Source: Terfezia claveryi (taxonomy: Eukaryota; Ascomycota; Pezizomycetes; Pezizales; Pezizaceae). Taken from it: a stretch of DNA of 64,000 bases. Every line of letters begins with the position of its first letter. The stretch's first letter is position 1. A program made the position numbers and the translations under genes. This document shows, piece by piece, positions 32,339 through 42,541 of this stretch. Under the pieces are notes generated by a model, which was given only the letters and a program-made list of their open reading frames with translations, made no database searches and was not told where the DNA came from. Location of the stretch: the NCBI GenBank assembly GCA_015179025.1, contig WHUX01000057.1, forward strand, positions 186,001-250,000. Direction: 5' to 3'.

Positions 32339-33556
32339 TACTACTTCCCCTACGCATGGGAATTACCTATCCACTCTTGCAGAGAAACCCAGGTCACGGT
32401 ATGAGGCCTTACCTAATGCACACGACGCGAAACGAGTATCTTGAGGTTGCCGTGATGATGTTACAGTTCGCGGTAGACGAAGGTGGGAGTATGCCCGAGG
32501 TAGGGGCACTGGCAGAAGGCTCTGATAACTGGATAGATGAGCGGATGAAGTATCTTATTAACCTAAGGCGGTTGAGGGACCATTGGGTGCGTAGGTTTGG
32601 CGAATTGGAGTAGGAGTAGCCGGGGGTGGAGAGAAAGAAGCTGAGAGGAGGACTCAGGAGGGGCAGAGTAAGGGGGCGATGAGCGAGATCGAGGTGGAGA
32701 AACCCATAGAATTCGCATTTTATCTGCATACATAGTGCAGCCATGCAAAGGCTCCATACATATACCCATGGATTCCCGAAAGGTAGTACGCAAGACACAG
32801 ATGGTAATGCGGATCCCAGTGATACAGCTCGGGTCCTCGGGATGGTAATGTGGCTCCGGGTGGTGGTGTGGATTCGGAGGCGAAGGCAGATTGGGATGAT
32901 ACTGGCACAAGTAACAGAGAAGATAACTGGAAGAGTAGACAGGCTAAGCTAGGTGAGCTCAACGAAGCAATCAAGCTGATGCGACGAATGCTAGACATCG
33001 CGAGAAATATTTACCTCTCGGGTAATGTCGAACCGCAAGTGCCCCAGCCTTGCCGCCTGGAACCGTGACCTCGGTCTCCTACTGGTAGCAAAACTTCAGT
33101 TCCACATTGACGAGGAATCAGTTTTGTGCGAGAGTGGTTGCAAAGAGGTTCAGCAAATTGCAGAGGAAGAGTTGAGATTGAATTGCAATCAGCGGGTCGT
33201 CCGAGTGGATCGGGGCGCGCGTACAGTCGCCATGGGTAACGTGGCATGGACCCTCTTTATGCTGTATCGAGCTGAAGCTGAGGGGAGGGCGAGCCTCCTT
33301 GATCAAGCTATCAGGCAGGGCAGAATGTGCTGGACCTGGCAAAAGCACAGCCTTCAGATCCTGATAGCACTAGATGGGGCGCAATGGCAGAGACGGATGC
33401 GAGGAATGCGCTGAGCGTGTTTCATCGAGCAGAGTTTGAGCGCACGGGGGACCTGAGGGCACTAGAAACTGCAGCAAAGCACACGAGGAGGTCACTCAAG
33501 GGCCAGATGCTTCTGCAGCAGGCACCAGCGCAAAAGGGACCTCGCGGTAAAATTAC

Positions 33557-33635
33557 GGTTCCCGACACTCCTCATAGTCCCCCGTCGGGGCTGCATAGGA
33601 GTACTGAGTATTTAAAAAAAAAAAGGTTCCCGACA
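33557..33635 (+). mobile_element. 57-bp LINE 3' tail with 11-bp target duplication
   Basis: GGTTCCCGACA occurs at 33557-33567 and 33625-33635. Between them 57 bp start CTCCTCATAGTCCCC and end in an A-run. This matches the 3' end of the LINE at 41087-41140 (CTCCTCATGGCCCCC ... A-run). It is therefore a severely 5'-truncated insertion of the same LINE family. Confidence 0.8.
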
Positions 33636-33756
33636 GTATTTGGATCGGGTTGAGCTCAGCCGGGGACTGGCCTGACTTATCAGGCCGGCATGCATACCCA
33701 CAAGAGCAGGTTGTAGATGGACTGGACGGGTACGAGACTAGACTGGACCGAGTCGG

Positions 33757-33852
33757 CAGACTGGGCGGACTGGGCGTACTGGGCGGACTGGGCGTACTGG
33801 GCGGACTGGGCGGACTGGGCGGACTGGGCGGACTGGTCGGACTGGTCGGACT
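33757..33852 (+). repeat. 9-bp minisatellite GGACTGGGC
   Basis: About ten tandem copies of GGACTGGGC or GTACTGGGC. It produces Gly/Leu, Trp/Ala/Asp or Ser/Pro repeat frames on both strands, none credible as genes. Confidence 0.85.
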
Positions 33853-34284
33853 GCAGTCCACGAGATAGCTCGCCGGGGCCGGTCCAGGCTGTTTCAGACC
33901 AGCACGGACCTCGTCCCTCAGTCCAGGCCCCCGGCGGCCTGAAGGCTGGCCTGGCCGGTTGGTAGCACTGCATGATTAAAATCTGTTCAAAAGGCATGGC
34001 AGGTGTTGGAAAAAGCTGGCGAGATGGAGCTGAAGGCTGCGTGTTTGAATGCACTCGGTAGCATCCGCAAGATGAGATACTGCCTCGATCAAGTTAAGTA
34101 TGCCAGTGATCTGAAGGAAGCCAAGGAGTATGTACATCAAGCACGCAATATTCAAAGAAGCGGCGAGCACCCTTCACATCAGCAAGACAGGATGCTGACC
34201 ACATTCAGTCAGATACTGGGGCTCTTTCGTGACGTAAAACGCCAGAAAGCCGCAGTCCGTCATGGCTACCCTCCACACTTGTAT

Positions 34285-34778
34285 TAGGCCTGGGCACGAG
34301 ACGAGACATCTCGAGACTTTTTGTGAAAATTTTTCATTGGCTGCGAAGATTTTTCAGTGGCTGCGAAGATCTTTTCATGGGTTGCGACAATCAGTTTAGC
34401 AGCCTACGATAGCCTTCACTTGTAAATATGTGTTACCATTCGGTACTTAAAGGTAGAGATTCCTTCTTCTCTTTCTCCGTTCATTATACTCTTTCTCCTC
34501 TCATTATCTGCACTTCCTGTACTGCATCAACAATCAGCACAATGAGCCAAATTTCCGTGTCGCCTGTTCATACTCCAGATGATTTTAGAGCGAGGTTTAG
34601 CAGAAGAGGGTATAGAAGAGGAAATTGACGTCGAAGGCGAAGATGATGATGATTGATAATAACTGGTAGCTAGCTAGCAAGTTCGAATATAATTATGATT
34701 GTGTTGGCTGGTCCTCGATATCCAAAAGTCTCGAGACCTGGCCCCGTCTTGTCTCGAGACGTCTCGTGCCCAGGCCTA
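34285..34778. mobile_element. 494-bp hAT MITE, internal-deletion derivative
   Basis: Perfect 19-bp terminal inverted repeats starting TAGGCCTGGGCACGAGAC; perfect 8-bp target duplication ACTTGTAT (34277-34284 and 34779-34786). The left part matches the start of the hAT element at 28961 (including the transposase start region, about 34540-34580). The right part matches its last codons with the Asp run (34585-34660). The interior was removed between the words CCAGATGA and TTTTAGAGC. Inserted in the TPR pseudogene. Confidence 0.92.
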
Positions 34779-35108
34779 ACTTGTATATGAGCTCGGGGAG
34801 CTACATTACCGTATGGGTGTGGAAATGAGCAAAATTTCCGATGATTACCCAAAGCTAGATACTATTCTCGTTCCTTTGTTTAACTGTTTCAGGGAGCCCG
34901 CTGCGGCGCCCGCCACTCGCCTCAAGGCAGCCCTCAAATCATGCAGCCTTCTGAAGGATGCAAGTAGATGGGAGGAAGTATACAATATTGCTATAGAGGC
35001 CATTGATCTCTTCTCCCTTGTCGTGATACGCTCTCTACCACAGGCTGACTAGCAAAATTGTTTGGAGGCCTTCTCTTCAAGAGACCATTTTTTTGAAAAA
35101 GTATACCG

Positions 35109-35530
35109 CTAAGGATTTACATCGGTTTCATCCACCACATCCTCAGCCAAAACAACATATTCAACCTCTTCATCGGAATCGAACTCTTTTTCCCATTGCC
35201 CCACCACAAGATTAGGTAGCCCTCGTACATGCAGTTGATGGTCATCATTACCAGTCGGACAAAGTGAAATACCAGTCTGCTTAAATGCCTTGATAATTGT
35301 ATCTCGCTTATGTTCATGAAGCCATAACCAGGCAGCTGCCACTGCATGTGTAATTGCAATTCGGCGATGTCCAATGCTAGTACTTTCATCCTCATTTGCC
35401 AATGGGTGTACTTTTTCAAAAAAATGAACTCTTGGAGATCAGTTTGCACGGTATCATCCACCCTATTTTTGCGCTCGGATACCTTGTGCACTTTTTCCCA
35501 AATAATGGACCGTAGTGTCACTTACTGCAT
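35109..35530 (-). pseudogene. Transposase C-terminal fragment
   Basis: The minus-strand frame 35402-35109 reads AVAAAWLWLHEHKRDTIIKA then FKQTGISLCPTGNDDHQLHV and LPNLVVGQWE. I associate this pattern with the C-termini of fungal DDE transposases. Upstream, 35521-35400 continues in another frame. No catalytic motif is present. It abuts the end of the TPR remnant and the 3' end of the HNH gene. Confidence 0.4.
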
Positions 35531-35547
35531 AAGCTCGACCTATGTCT

Positions 35548-37222
35548 CTAAACTGACCAGGACTCTTGCTCACCAGTGGATGCGGTAGAGTAATGCGATT
35601 TGGCGGGTGGTTCCATCCGCGTAGGCGTCTGGGTCGGTCCCTGACTACTTGTCATCCCTCGGGCCCTGCTAACCGCCGTCTGCCACGTTGGCTTCACATT
35701 CTCATCCCCCGACGCCTCTGTCTCCTCCATGAACCTCTTCAACGCAAACCCTATTTCCTGCTCACTCTTCCCCTTTGCATGCCATTCAGCCTCCTCCCCA
35801 CATGCTCTGGCCATTGGTCCACTCCCCACCCTCTTCTCCTCCACCTCCTCCTCCACCTCCTCATCCTCGTCTTCCTCAAACTCAAACCTCCTCTCTCCGG
35901 TCGCCCCAGCACATCTGACCACCCTGGCCACGGCCCCATGCAATCTCAATAAATCTGGATGCGGCATTGGCCACCGCCTCGCATCCCTTGTCTCTAGCCT
36001 AATCACCATCCCACTCACCAGCCTCCTCCCGAGTCTCCAATCGTAAATATATGTGGTGCTAATCTCGTCATCCTCACTCTCCAACATCCTCACCCCAAGA
36101 TTTTTCCCGCTGATCTCACTCAGATCAATGTACTTGTCTCTCTTGTGGCGAGGTAATACCTCGAAAATCACATCGTACCCCTCCAACAAAGTGCTATCTG
36201 TGATCGTTGCAAGCGGGTCACCCACTGGTGTAAGGGTAATCATACATGCATCCCACATTCGGCTCAGTACAGGGGAGAGCGTCATCAAATTCTCGAGGCG
36301 GTTAATTCTCGACTTGACCTTTCCTGAACTGGAAGTAGTTCGTTCCAAGAGGTAGGCCTCGAGTTTCGACGTAATGGTCTCTCCAGCGAATAAGTGGAGG
36401 AACGAACGGAAGTTCGGCTTGGCGGTGGAGAGGGTGAGAGGGCCGATGGAATTAGCTTCGCGACAAAGGGAGTATGGAAAGATGTGCGCGACCTCATTGA
36501 GTGGTGATTTCTGACCAGTGAGCATACAAGTACCTGAATCCCGTTCGCGTGCCTACGGGGTGATCAGCTGTTAGTCTGCAGTTAGGCACGCAGAGCGGGA
36601 GCAGCAGCGGATTTACCTGTGCGGCGAGAGCCTGCGAGCGGGGAGTGCCGGTCCCTTGAGCGAGCGAACCAGATCCGCTGCCACTAGCCGTAGTCTTGGT
36701 GATTTGATGTTGGCTAGCCCCACCCCGGGCAAGAACTATTATATCAACACTTAGCAAACCTATACTCACTAAGCAATTATGACAATATACCAATCACATA
36801 CAATCATGGATCCCCAACTGTACCGTTCTCGACATGTGCACTAGCTCCTGGGTCGAAGTGCCTTCCAACCTGGCATGCACTTTCCCCATCTCGGGTTGCC
36901 CTACCAGATGAATGAGATTGTAATGGCACAGGGCGATGAACGATAGGTTGACTTCACTTGGCATCTCGTAAACGTCGGTACCTCGGAGGATGGCAGTGAG
37001 TCGTGACAGAAGGGTTGCAGGGTACGATGCTGTGATAACAGTATCAGATATAGGTGGTGGGAGTAGGCGGGGGTAGTTGGTGCAGGAAGTTGCTGTGGCT
37101 GCATGTGTTGTTTGCGGATGGGTAGTACGGGAGGGGGTAAATGGAGGAGGCCTGTGGTGGGGTTGGGGGCGTTGCCGCTGAGGGCCTGCGTTTCCGGCTG
37201 CGGCGGCGGGGGTTGGGAGCAT
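35548..37222 (-). CDS. HNH_2-type nuclease-domain protein, three exons
   Basis: Minus-strand exons 37222-36802, 36735-36617 and 36552-35548 give 514 codons with consistent phases. Introns are GTATGT...ATAATAG (66 bp) and GTAAAT...CCGTAG (64 bp). Residues 1-45 are Pro/Ala/His-rich and disordered. The core starts at RDSGTCMLTG (185-193) and runs into SPLNEVAHIFPYSL with His203, the HNH_2 signature, then NLMTLSPVLSRMWDACMITL (from 268). Most family members I recall have His where this protein has Ser277, so catalysis is doubtful. A beta-rich DRKR-type region and a Glu-rich acidic stretch follow (about 400-420), with a disordered tail. It is the best-preserved host gene in the window, without RIP damage. 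Its role is unknown; such proteins are multi-copy in ascomycetes. Confidence 0.78.
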
Positions 37223-37747
37223 TATGGTGTGCCGGCGGGAGACTGGAATTGTTCGGCGTAGTTGATAGAGTATGACAATATAAGAGATAAGTGGGGTGGG
37301 GGTCTTTTTTCTATGTAATCCCCCAGCTTGCAGCCCCTACTTACTCTCACATCTTGGCGTTCCCGTGTGTGTCGTGACGGTTTCTCTACCATTACTTAAA
37401 GTTCCCTAGCGAAAGCTTATGAAAAATCTATTATATATATATATGTTCTGGTCCGTTGCGGAATTCAGTTCCCAACGCAATACTCACAAGCGGGATATTG
37501 TTATAGGTGCCAAATCCAATGCCGAATATGTATGAATTTACCTATAGGTATTGCAGAATGCATATTCATATAGTTCATGTTGTATGAAATAGCCAGTAAG
37601 GGATATTCATACATAATAATGGATGACAAGGGGCATGTCGTTCCATATGAGCAAGATATACATAATGGGGCAGCACAAGATAGCTATGAATATAGCAATT
37701 GCCTCATCTAGATAGCCCTTTTCAATGGAACGCCCTGTGGAGGACTA
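37223..37747. other. Intergenic; upstream of the HNH gene
   Basis: Likely promoter region of the HNH gene nearest 37222. It contains a short (AT)n run at 37431-37444 and related words ATTCATA/TATGAAT around 37530-37610. No gene recognised. Confidence 0.4.
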
Positions 37748-37846
37748 CAGTATACTCTCGATACAAGCATATCGTTCGGACAGGGGGAAGTATGCTTGTA
37801 ACCAATATATTCTTATATCTGGTATGCTTGTATCGAGAGTATACTG
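37748..37846. mobile_element. 99-bp MITE with perfect terminal repeats
   Basis: The first 24 bp (starting CAGTATACTCTCGATACAAG) and the last 24 bp are perfect inverted repeats. TA flanks both sides (37746-37747 and 37847-37848). The ends are closely related to the pogo-like ends at 8786 and 10487, so it probably depends on that transposase. The copy looks undamaged, which suggests recent insertion. Confidence 0.88.
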
Positions 37847-38180
37847 TATGGAAACCTGGTGGCACTACAACGGAAAAGTCCCGGATCGCGCTGTGCCATA
37901 TTGGTAAGAAATGGGCCTGAGGGTTGTGCTTCCTGCAAGTGAACCTGCATCGTGCACATGCAAGCAGCTATTTCTAGCAGCTACTGCCGACAGGTTGCAG
38001 AGAGAATGAGAGCAAGCAAAGGGGCGTGGTAAGTTGGACACATCTAGTCTCATGGGACACATTCTTCGTCAGCCTGTCTATAATGTACTTAGTCATACAC
38101 TGTACAGTACTGATTAGCTAATGGCAAGCACAAAGACCACGAGCTTGATATCCAGCATGCAATTCGGCCGTTCCCCAGCT
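37847..38180. other. No gene recognised
   Basis: Unique sequence between the MITE and the minisatellite. ORFs on both strands lack any motif. Confidence 0.35.
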
Positions 38181-38227
38181 GGATATTCAGCCTGCGATGT
38201 ATCCCACTATTCGCTCCTTCTCAGGCG

Positions 38228-38745
38228 GATATTCAGCCTGCGATATATCTAGTATTAGGACAGCACTACCCAGCGGGGGACGCATTGGACAGCACACTAC
38301 CCAGCGGGGGAGATATTCAGCCTGCGATATATCTAGTATTAGGACAGCACTACCCAGCGGGGGACGCATTGGACAGCACACTACCCAGCGGGGGAGATAT
38401 TCAGCCTGCGATATATCTAGTATTAGGACAGCACTACCCAGCGGGGGATGCATTGGACAGCACACTACCCAGCGGGGGAGATATTGGACAGCATTATCCA
38501 GCGGGGGAGGTATTGGACAGCATTAGGTATTGGACAGCATTATCGAGCGGGGGAGGCATTGTACAGCATTATCCAGCGGAGGAGGTATTGGACAGCATCA
38601 TCGAGCGGGGGAGGTATTGGACAGCATTATCCAACGGGGGGGTATTGGACAGCATTAGGTATTGGACAGCATTATCCAGCGGGGAAGGTATTGGACAGCA
38701 TTATCCAGCGGGGGACGTATTGTACAGCATTATCCAGCGGGGGTA
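38228..38745 (+). repeat. 84-bp minisatellite (3 copies) grading into 28-bp units
   Basis: Units start at 38228, 38312 and 38396, each exactly 84 bp (ATATTCAGCCTGCGATATAT ... CCAGCGGGGGA) and almost identical. From 38480 the array changes to units of about 28 bp built on GGTATTGGACAGCATTATCC and AGCGGGGGA. The 84-bp unit itself contains two of the GGACAGCA..CCAGCGGGGGA modules. Long frames on both strands arise only because 84 is a multiple of three. Confidence 0.88.
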
Positions 38746-39429
38746 ATGGATGCAGAGGCCTACTTAATTGCGGGTTTTTTGTTTTTTTTTTTGATTTATT
38801 GGGGTTTTTTTTTAATTGGCGTTTTTCAATTTAATTTTCTCAATATTCCCTCATCGCATTATATTTTGAGTTATTATTTTATTATTTTATGTTTTATTTT
38901 ATGTTTTATTTTATTATTTTATTGTTTGTTTGCTGGTGGTGATAATTTCACTCGCTTTGTTTATTTGTTGCTGGGTGTTTTGTATGCACTTTGGATGGTA
39001 ATGCTTATTTTATATCCAACGTACATATGTATATATAAACATTTCGTGAGACTGGGCGACATTTGGTGGAGAGGGCGGTCGTTAGTGCCATTGGTTTCTG
39101 GGGCGACCCTGCTGCCAATAGCGCCAAATTGCCAATAGGTCGGTGATTTTGCCAATGGGTCGGTCCCATTGCCAATGTAACAATTTGGCGATTGGGTCGG
39201 AACATATATATCATAACCCCCCCGATTCTTTGGGAGGTTGGTGGTGTCGATGGTAGTGTGGGATAGTGAAGGACCTCGAAGGCCCCGTTGGTGACATTCT
39301 ATCTTGTAAAACTACGTACATACCCCCACCTCCTACTCAGCATGGCTCTGACTGAGCAAAGCTCTCGCAGAGATCAGCAGGAAACAGGCTCGACTGACAC
39401 AGTCACAAGATGACCGGAAACCATAACCT
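38746..39429. other. T-rich tract and short repeats, no gene
   Basis: 38770-38935 is strongly T-rich (runs of 8-13 T). 39110-39210 contains about four copies of GCCAATNGGTCGGT-like words. No recognisable coding region. Confidence 0.5.
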
Positions 39430-39835
39430 AAACTCTATTGAGAGCGGCAGATGTTCTGCAACACAGGCCTGACCAAAACCCCTCTGGCAAAGGGGAGACA
39501 CTTCATGTATCCAGACATCGGACCCTTAGTTGAAGAACTGAAAGCCAACGATGAGGAGATAAGAGTGGGACAAGAGTCAGACGAATAACAAGAGGGAGAA
39601 TATAAGGAGTAGGAGGAAGATATGGAAACGGGAGGACCCGGACCAGTGGAACAGTCCCCGCTAACCTTCCTCACAACCCTAAACGGAAGGGAGGGACCTC
39701 ACAAGGACTTCCCCCCAGGAATGAAAATCACCACCCAACCCCCAAGACCCACGATAGACACCCAACACAAGGACAAAGGATGGTGGGAGACAACTAGAAT
39801 CAAGGGGTAAGAGAAATAAAGACACTGATGATGGA

Positions 39836-41144
39836 AGAAGGACCCGTCATGGCAGATCTGCAACGATCCACACCTAGCAAGGACAGCAATCTCAGAAGCA
39901 TTCTTCTCAACTGGGGCTGACCTTGATGACATTTCCTGGGGCAACAGAGACAACACGACAGCTTTCCCGATTATCCACGAAGAAATCCTTGACCCCAGAT
40001 CCGAGAGCTCCGGAAGGTGTTAGGTATCTGGGCAGCTAAGATAGGCACTATTCTAGATGAAGGCTGGCGCGTATGTTTTACAGATGGCACTGGACGCGGA
40101 AATAAGATTGCCAGTGGAGTCTACAGCGAAGACAGAACAGGAGGCAAGCCAGCGGTCTACGGAGGCTTTCTAGGAAACCAAGCTACAGTAGCGGATGGCG
40201 AACTACATGGCATGCTACTCGCCCTAAAAAAAGAGGACTCCGATATGCTCGCTATTCTATCCGACTCCCAAGCAGCAGTTCAGACAGTCCGAAACCTGAG
40301 CCTAGGCGCACCCCCACGGTCACATATAGAAGCAGAAATCAAATCTGCATTAATCGACAATCCTCACAGGGACCTGCGGATATCATGGATCAGAGGACAC
40401 ATCGGGATCCATGGTAATGAGCTAGCAGACCGCCATGCCAGTTTTGAATCCCACCTAGGCGCATTAATAGGCAAAGATAGGATCACGACAGAAGGGGGTC
40501 TACGAGCAACATCCAAAGCTAGACGGAAAGTGGCGCGCACAAAGGCAGGCTACGGCACAAGAAGGGTGGAATGGGATCGACACGCCTTATCTGCATATAC
40601 CTGGCTACGCACGAACCGAGGCCCACAGAAAAGCTGGCTTCACCATGTCAAGAAAGTAGATTCACCAGTATGCACATGCGGCCACCCCTCGGAAACAGGA
40701 GACCACATCACTTTCGCCTGCCCACGTTTCGGTCGCATCAGAAACGCACTTCTGGGCGGGAAGAGCAGCTGGGAGGAGCTCGACAAGCCGGAATGGAGAA
40801 AAGAGGGGGAAGAGTCATATGAGGCCACCGAGGCCTTTTTCAAACTCTTATACTACCAGCTCACATACTATATTCATCAGTTTGTTTCATTGGTTATAGT
40901 CTCCGTCCTCAATTTCCTTTTACATCAGATTATTTTATTTTATTCAGTCCTCCACTTTAACTACTTAGCCCCCTTGACAGTCAGTTCACAGTCAGTTCAG
41001 TCTTTCATCGTTGTATTTAGATTGCGCGGGTCTGGCAGATTAACTTGCCTTACTCTTCAATCCACCCGGGTTTCCGGGTGGCTCCTCATGGCCCCCTAAA
41101 CGGGGCCGCATAGGTAGTAACTAGTTTTTAAAAAAAAAAGAAAA
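39836..41144 (+). mobile_element. 5'-truncated LINE copy 2 with 14-bp target duplication
   Basis: ACACTGATGATGGA occurs at 39822-39835 and again at 41145-41158. Between them lies a LINE 3' portion ending in an A-rich tail (41130-41144). The encoded part parallels LINE fragment 1 (EAFFSTGADLDDISWGNRDN against EAFYLTAADNPGELSYGIRD). The structure (truncated 5' end, A-tail, flanking duplication) is that of target-primed reverse transcription. Confidence 0.88.
40017..41099 (+). pseudogene. LINE RNase H domain and C-terminal zinc knuckle
   Basis: An open frame holds an intact-looking RNase H: the D in WRVCFTDGTGRG, the E in TVADGELHGMLLAL, the D in AILSDSQAAVQTV, and WIRGHIGIHGNELAD with the final His/Asp. 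After a basic linker comes CTCGHPSETGDHITFACPRF, a Cys-His knuckle typical of Tad-like LINEs. The biologically meaningful frame probably ends near 40860; the last 80 codons are 3' UTR-like. The RT is missing because of 5' truncation, so the copy cannot move by itself. Confidence 0.82.
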
Positions 41145-41852
41145 ACACTGATGATGGACATGGAGCCAGAAAGGAATGAGATACTAGGAAGGCTTCAAAA
41201 ATCGATGTCTGAAAACTTGTAACTTCAGTCAGAGAATTTCATCCCTGGAACAGGGGAAGAAACCCCAAAATACGACATATAGGGGAACCCACAGAACCAC
41301 CCAAAACACTGAGTATGCAACCTATGCCCCATATGACCTGCAGAGCGATGGTGATGCTTCACTCCAATATGCCGCCCGACCATCTGAGATCACCAACTCT
41401 TGACCACTCCAGATTCCATATGTGAGGAGGCCTCAATGAACAGAATAAAGAGGAGGGAAATGAAGAAAATATGGATGTTAGGATGGGGGACCATGATGAG
41501 TGAGACCAGGAAGGGGGTGAGGTTGACTAACTGGGAGACGAAGGGAGAGAAGAGAAAGGTTCTGTGACAGGAAAGAGGATGACCGGTCACAAGAAAGAAG
41601 AAAAAGTTGTCGTGATATCGACAAGACGAAGGAAGAGAAGCTCCCTGAAGGTGGAAGACGTCAGCAAGTTTGATGGCAAAGATGTCGAACATTATATCAG
41701 ATCACTGGAAATCATATCAGATATATATGGGGAAAGCTTGCTAAATGGAGTAGCAAGAGAGTTGTTTATATCCACCCCCCATAGGACCGAACCTTTACGA
41801 GATCTTTCGAAGGGTAGAAGTACCTTCTTAAGGATGGCTTTAGAGAAGATAT

Positions 41853-41912
41853 ACAGTGAACTCTCGATATAAGAACATTTGATATAAGAATATACTTGAT
41901 ATAAGAATATAC
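41853..41912. mobile_element. Single pogo-like terminus
   Basis: CAGTGAACTCTCGATATAAG followed by two more GATATAAGAATA words and a C-run. This matches the terminus at 32338. No transposase or matching second end was found. Confidence 0.4.
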
Positions 41913-41920
41913 CCCCCCCG

Positions 41921-42541
41921 TGTCATAACCGTGTTCTCAGCCTTGTTTTGACACTCGAACAGCTCTGTTCGAGTGTTGTATTGTCCTTCTGACACTCGAA
42001 CAGATCTGTACGAGTGTCGTTGTTATTCTTATTGCTCATTGTTATCTTTCTTCGTTCCTGTTTGAGAGTCGGACAGATTCTCGTCCGACTCTCATTATAG
42101 TCACTATTGTCTTTGTTATCACCTGCGACGCAGGTGATAGGTTATTGCTATCTTGCTTGGCTTCCGAGATAGGGGTCTTGGGAAGCTTATTCCTTCCGAT
42201 TGCCCTGGACTATGTATATATAGCCCCTTGCCCTCGTACTGTCATTGGATCCCCATCCAATGTTTTGTATCCTAATATAGACCTTGCCTCTCTCCGCGAA
42301 GGTGTACCCCCCTTGTACACCCCCTCGTCTTGCCTTGTCTCGTGAACAACTCTGCAGTACAGCTGCCTCCCTCCGACACACGCGGCAACCACTTCCGCGT
42401 GTCTCTTGCCCCTTGCCGCTTACCTCTTGCCTCTGGCCCTTGCTCCCCGTCCCAGCCTTCCCCTAGTCACACAAGTAGCGTTCCTACGTGTGTCTTACCC
42501 GAGCCCTGCCCTTGCCCCGGCGTACCTTCCTTGGCCTACCC
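41921..42541 (+). mobile_element. LTR-like sequence without RIP damage
   Basis: Starts TGTCATAACCGTG and contains a TATATATAG box (about 42214). It has high G+C: I counted 37 of 60 in 42421-42480. The reverse complement of 52600-53367 aligns with it over most of its length. That copy differs almost only by C-to-T and G-to-A changes (for example GACACTCGAA against AATACTCGAA). Homology fades near 42541, where composition falls sharply. It may be a solo LTR or the end of a truncated young copy. Confidence 0.6.

Larger units (their letters stand above)
32356..35092 (+). pseudogene. TPR-repeat protein remnant (CHAT-type architecture without CHAT)
   Basis: Segments in several frames show TPR-like helices: LRRLRDHWVRRFGEL (about 32560), ELNEAIKLMRRMLDIARNIY (32955), MGNVAWTLFMLYRAEAEGRA (33230), RNALSVFHRAEFERTGDLRA (33400) and LNALGSIRKMRYCLDQVKYA (34050). 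The last part (34900-35080) reads RLKAALKSCSLLKDASRWEE, then AIEAIDLFSLVVIRSLPQAD, then a TAG where Gln is expected, then QNCLEAFSSRD. In ascomycetes this block normally precedes a CHAT (caspase-like) protease domain. Here the sequence ends against transposase debris at about 35100 and no CHAT is present. It is further broken by a LINE tail, a 9-bp minisatellite and a hAT MITE. Confidence 0.6.
39430..41852 (+). pseudogene. Retroelement gag-like ORF split by a LINE insertion
   Basis: Left part (39490-39835): FMYPDIGPLVEELKANDEEI, then an acidic stretch, then GWWETTRIKG and VREIKTLMM. The right part resumes at 41159: MDMEPERNEILGRLQKSMSE, later KVEDVSKFDGKDVEHYIRSL and EIISDIYGE (41650-41740), a Gypsy-type gag pattern. 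Joining across the 14-bp duplication restores a continuous helix (KTLMMDMEPERNEI), so both halves were one ORF. Other stops and small shifts show it was already decaying. No protease or RT follows; at 41853 a pogo-like terminus begins. Confidence 0.5.

Noticed and set aside
33553..34054. Ser/Pro and Trp/Ala/Asp repeat ORFs on both strands
   Set aside because: Products of the GGACTGGGC minisatellite and the LINE tail, not genes.
38187..38834. Overlapping ORFs on both strands encoding repeated peptides
   Set aside because: They follow the 84-bp and 28-bp tandem units; open frames on both strands are expected when the unit is a multiple of three.
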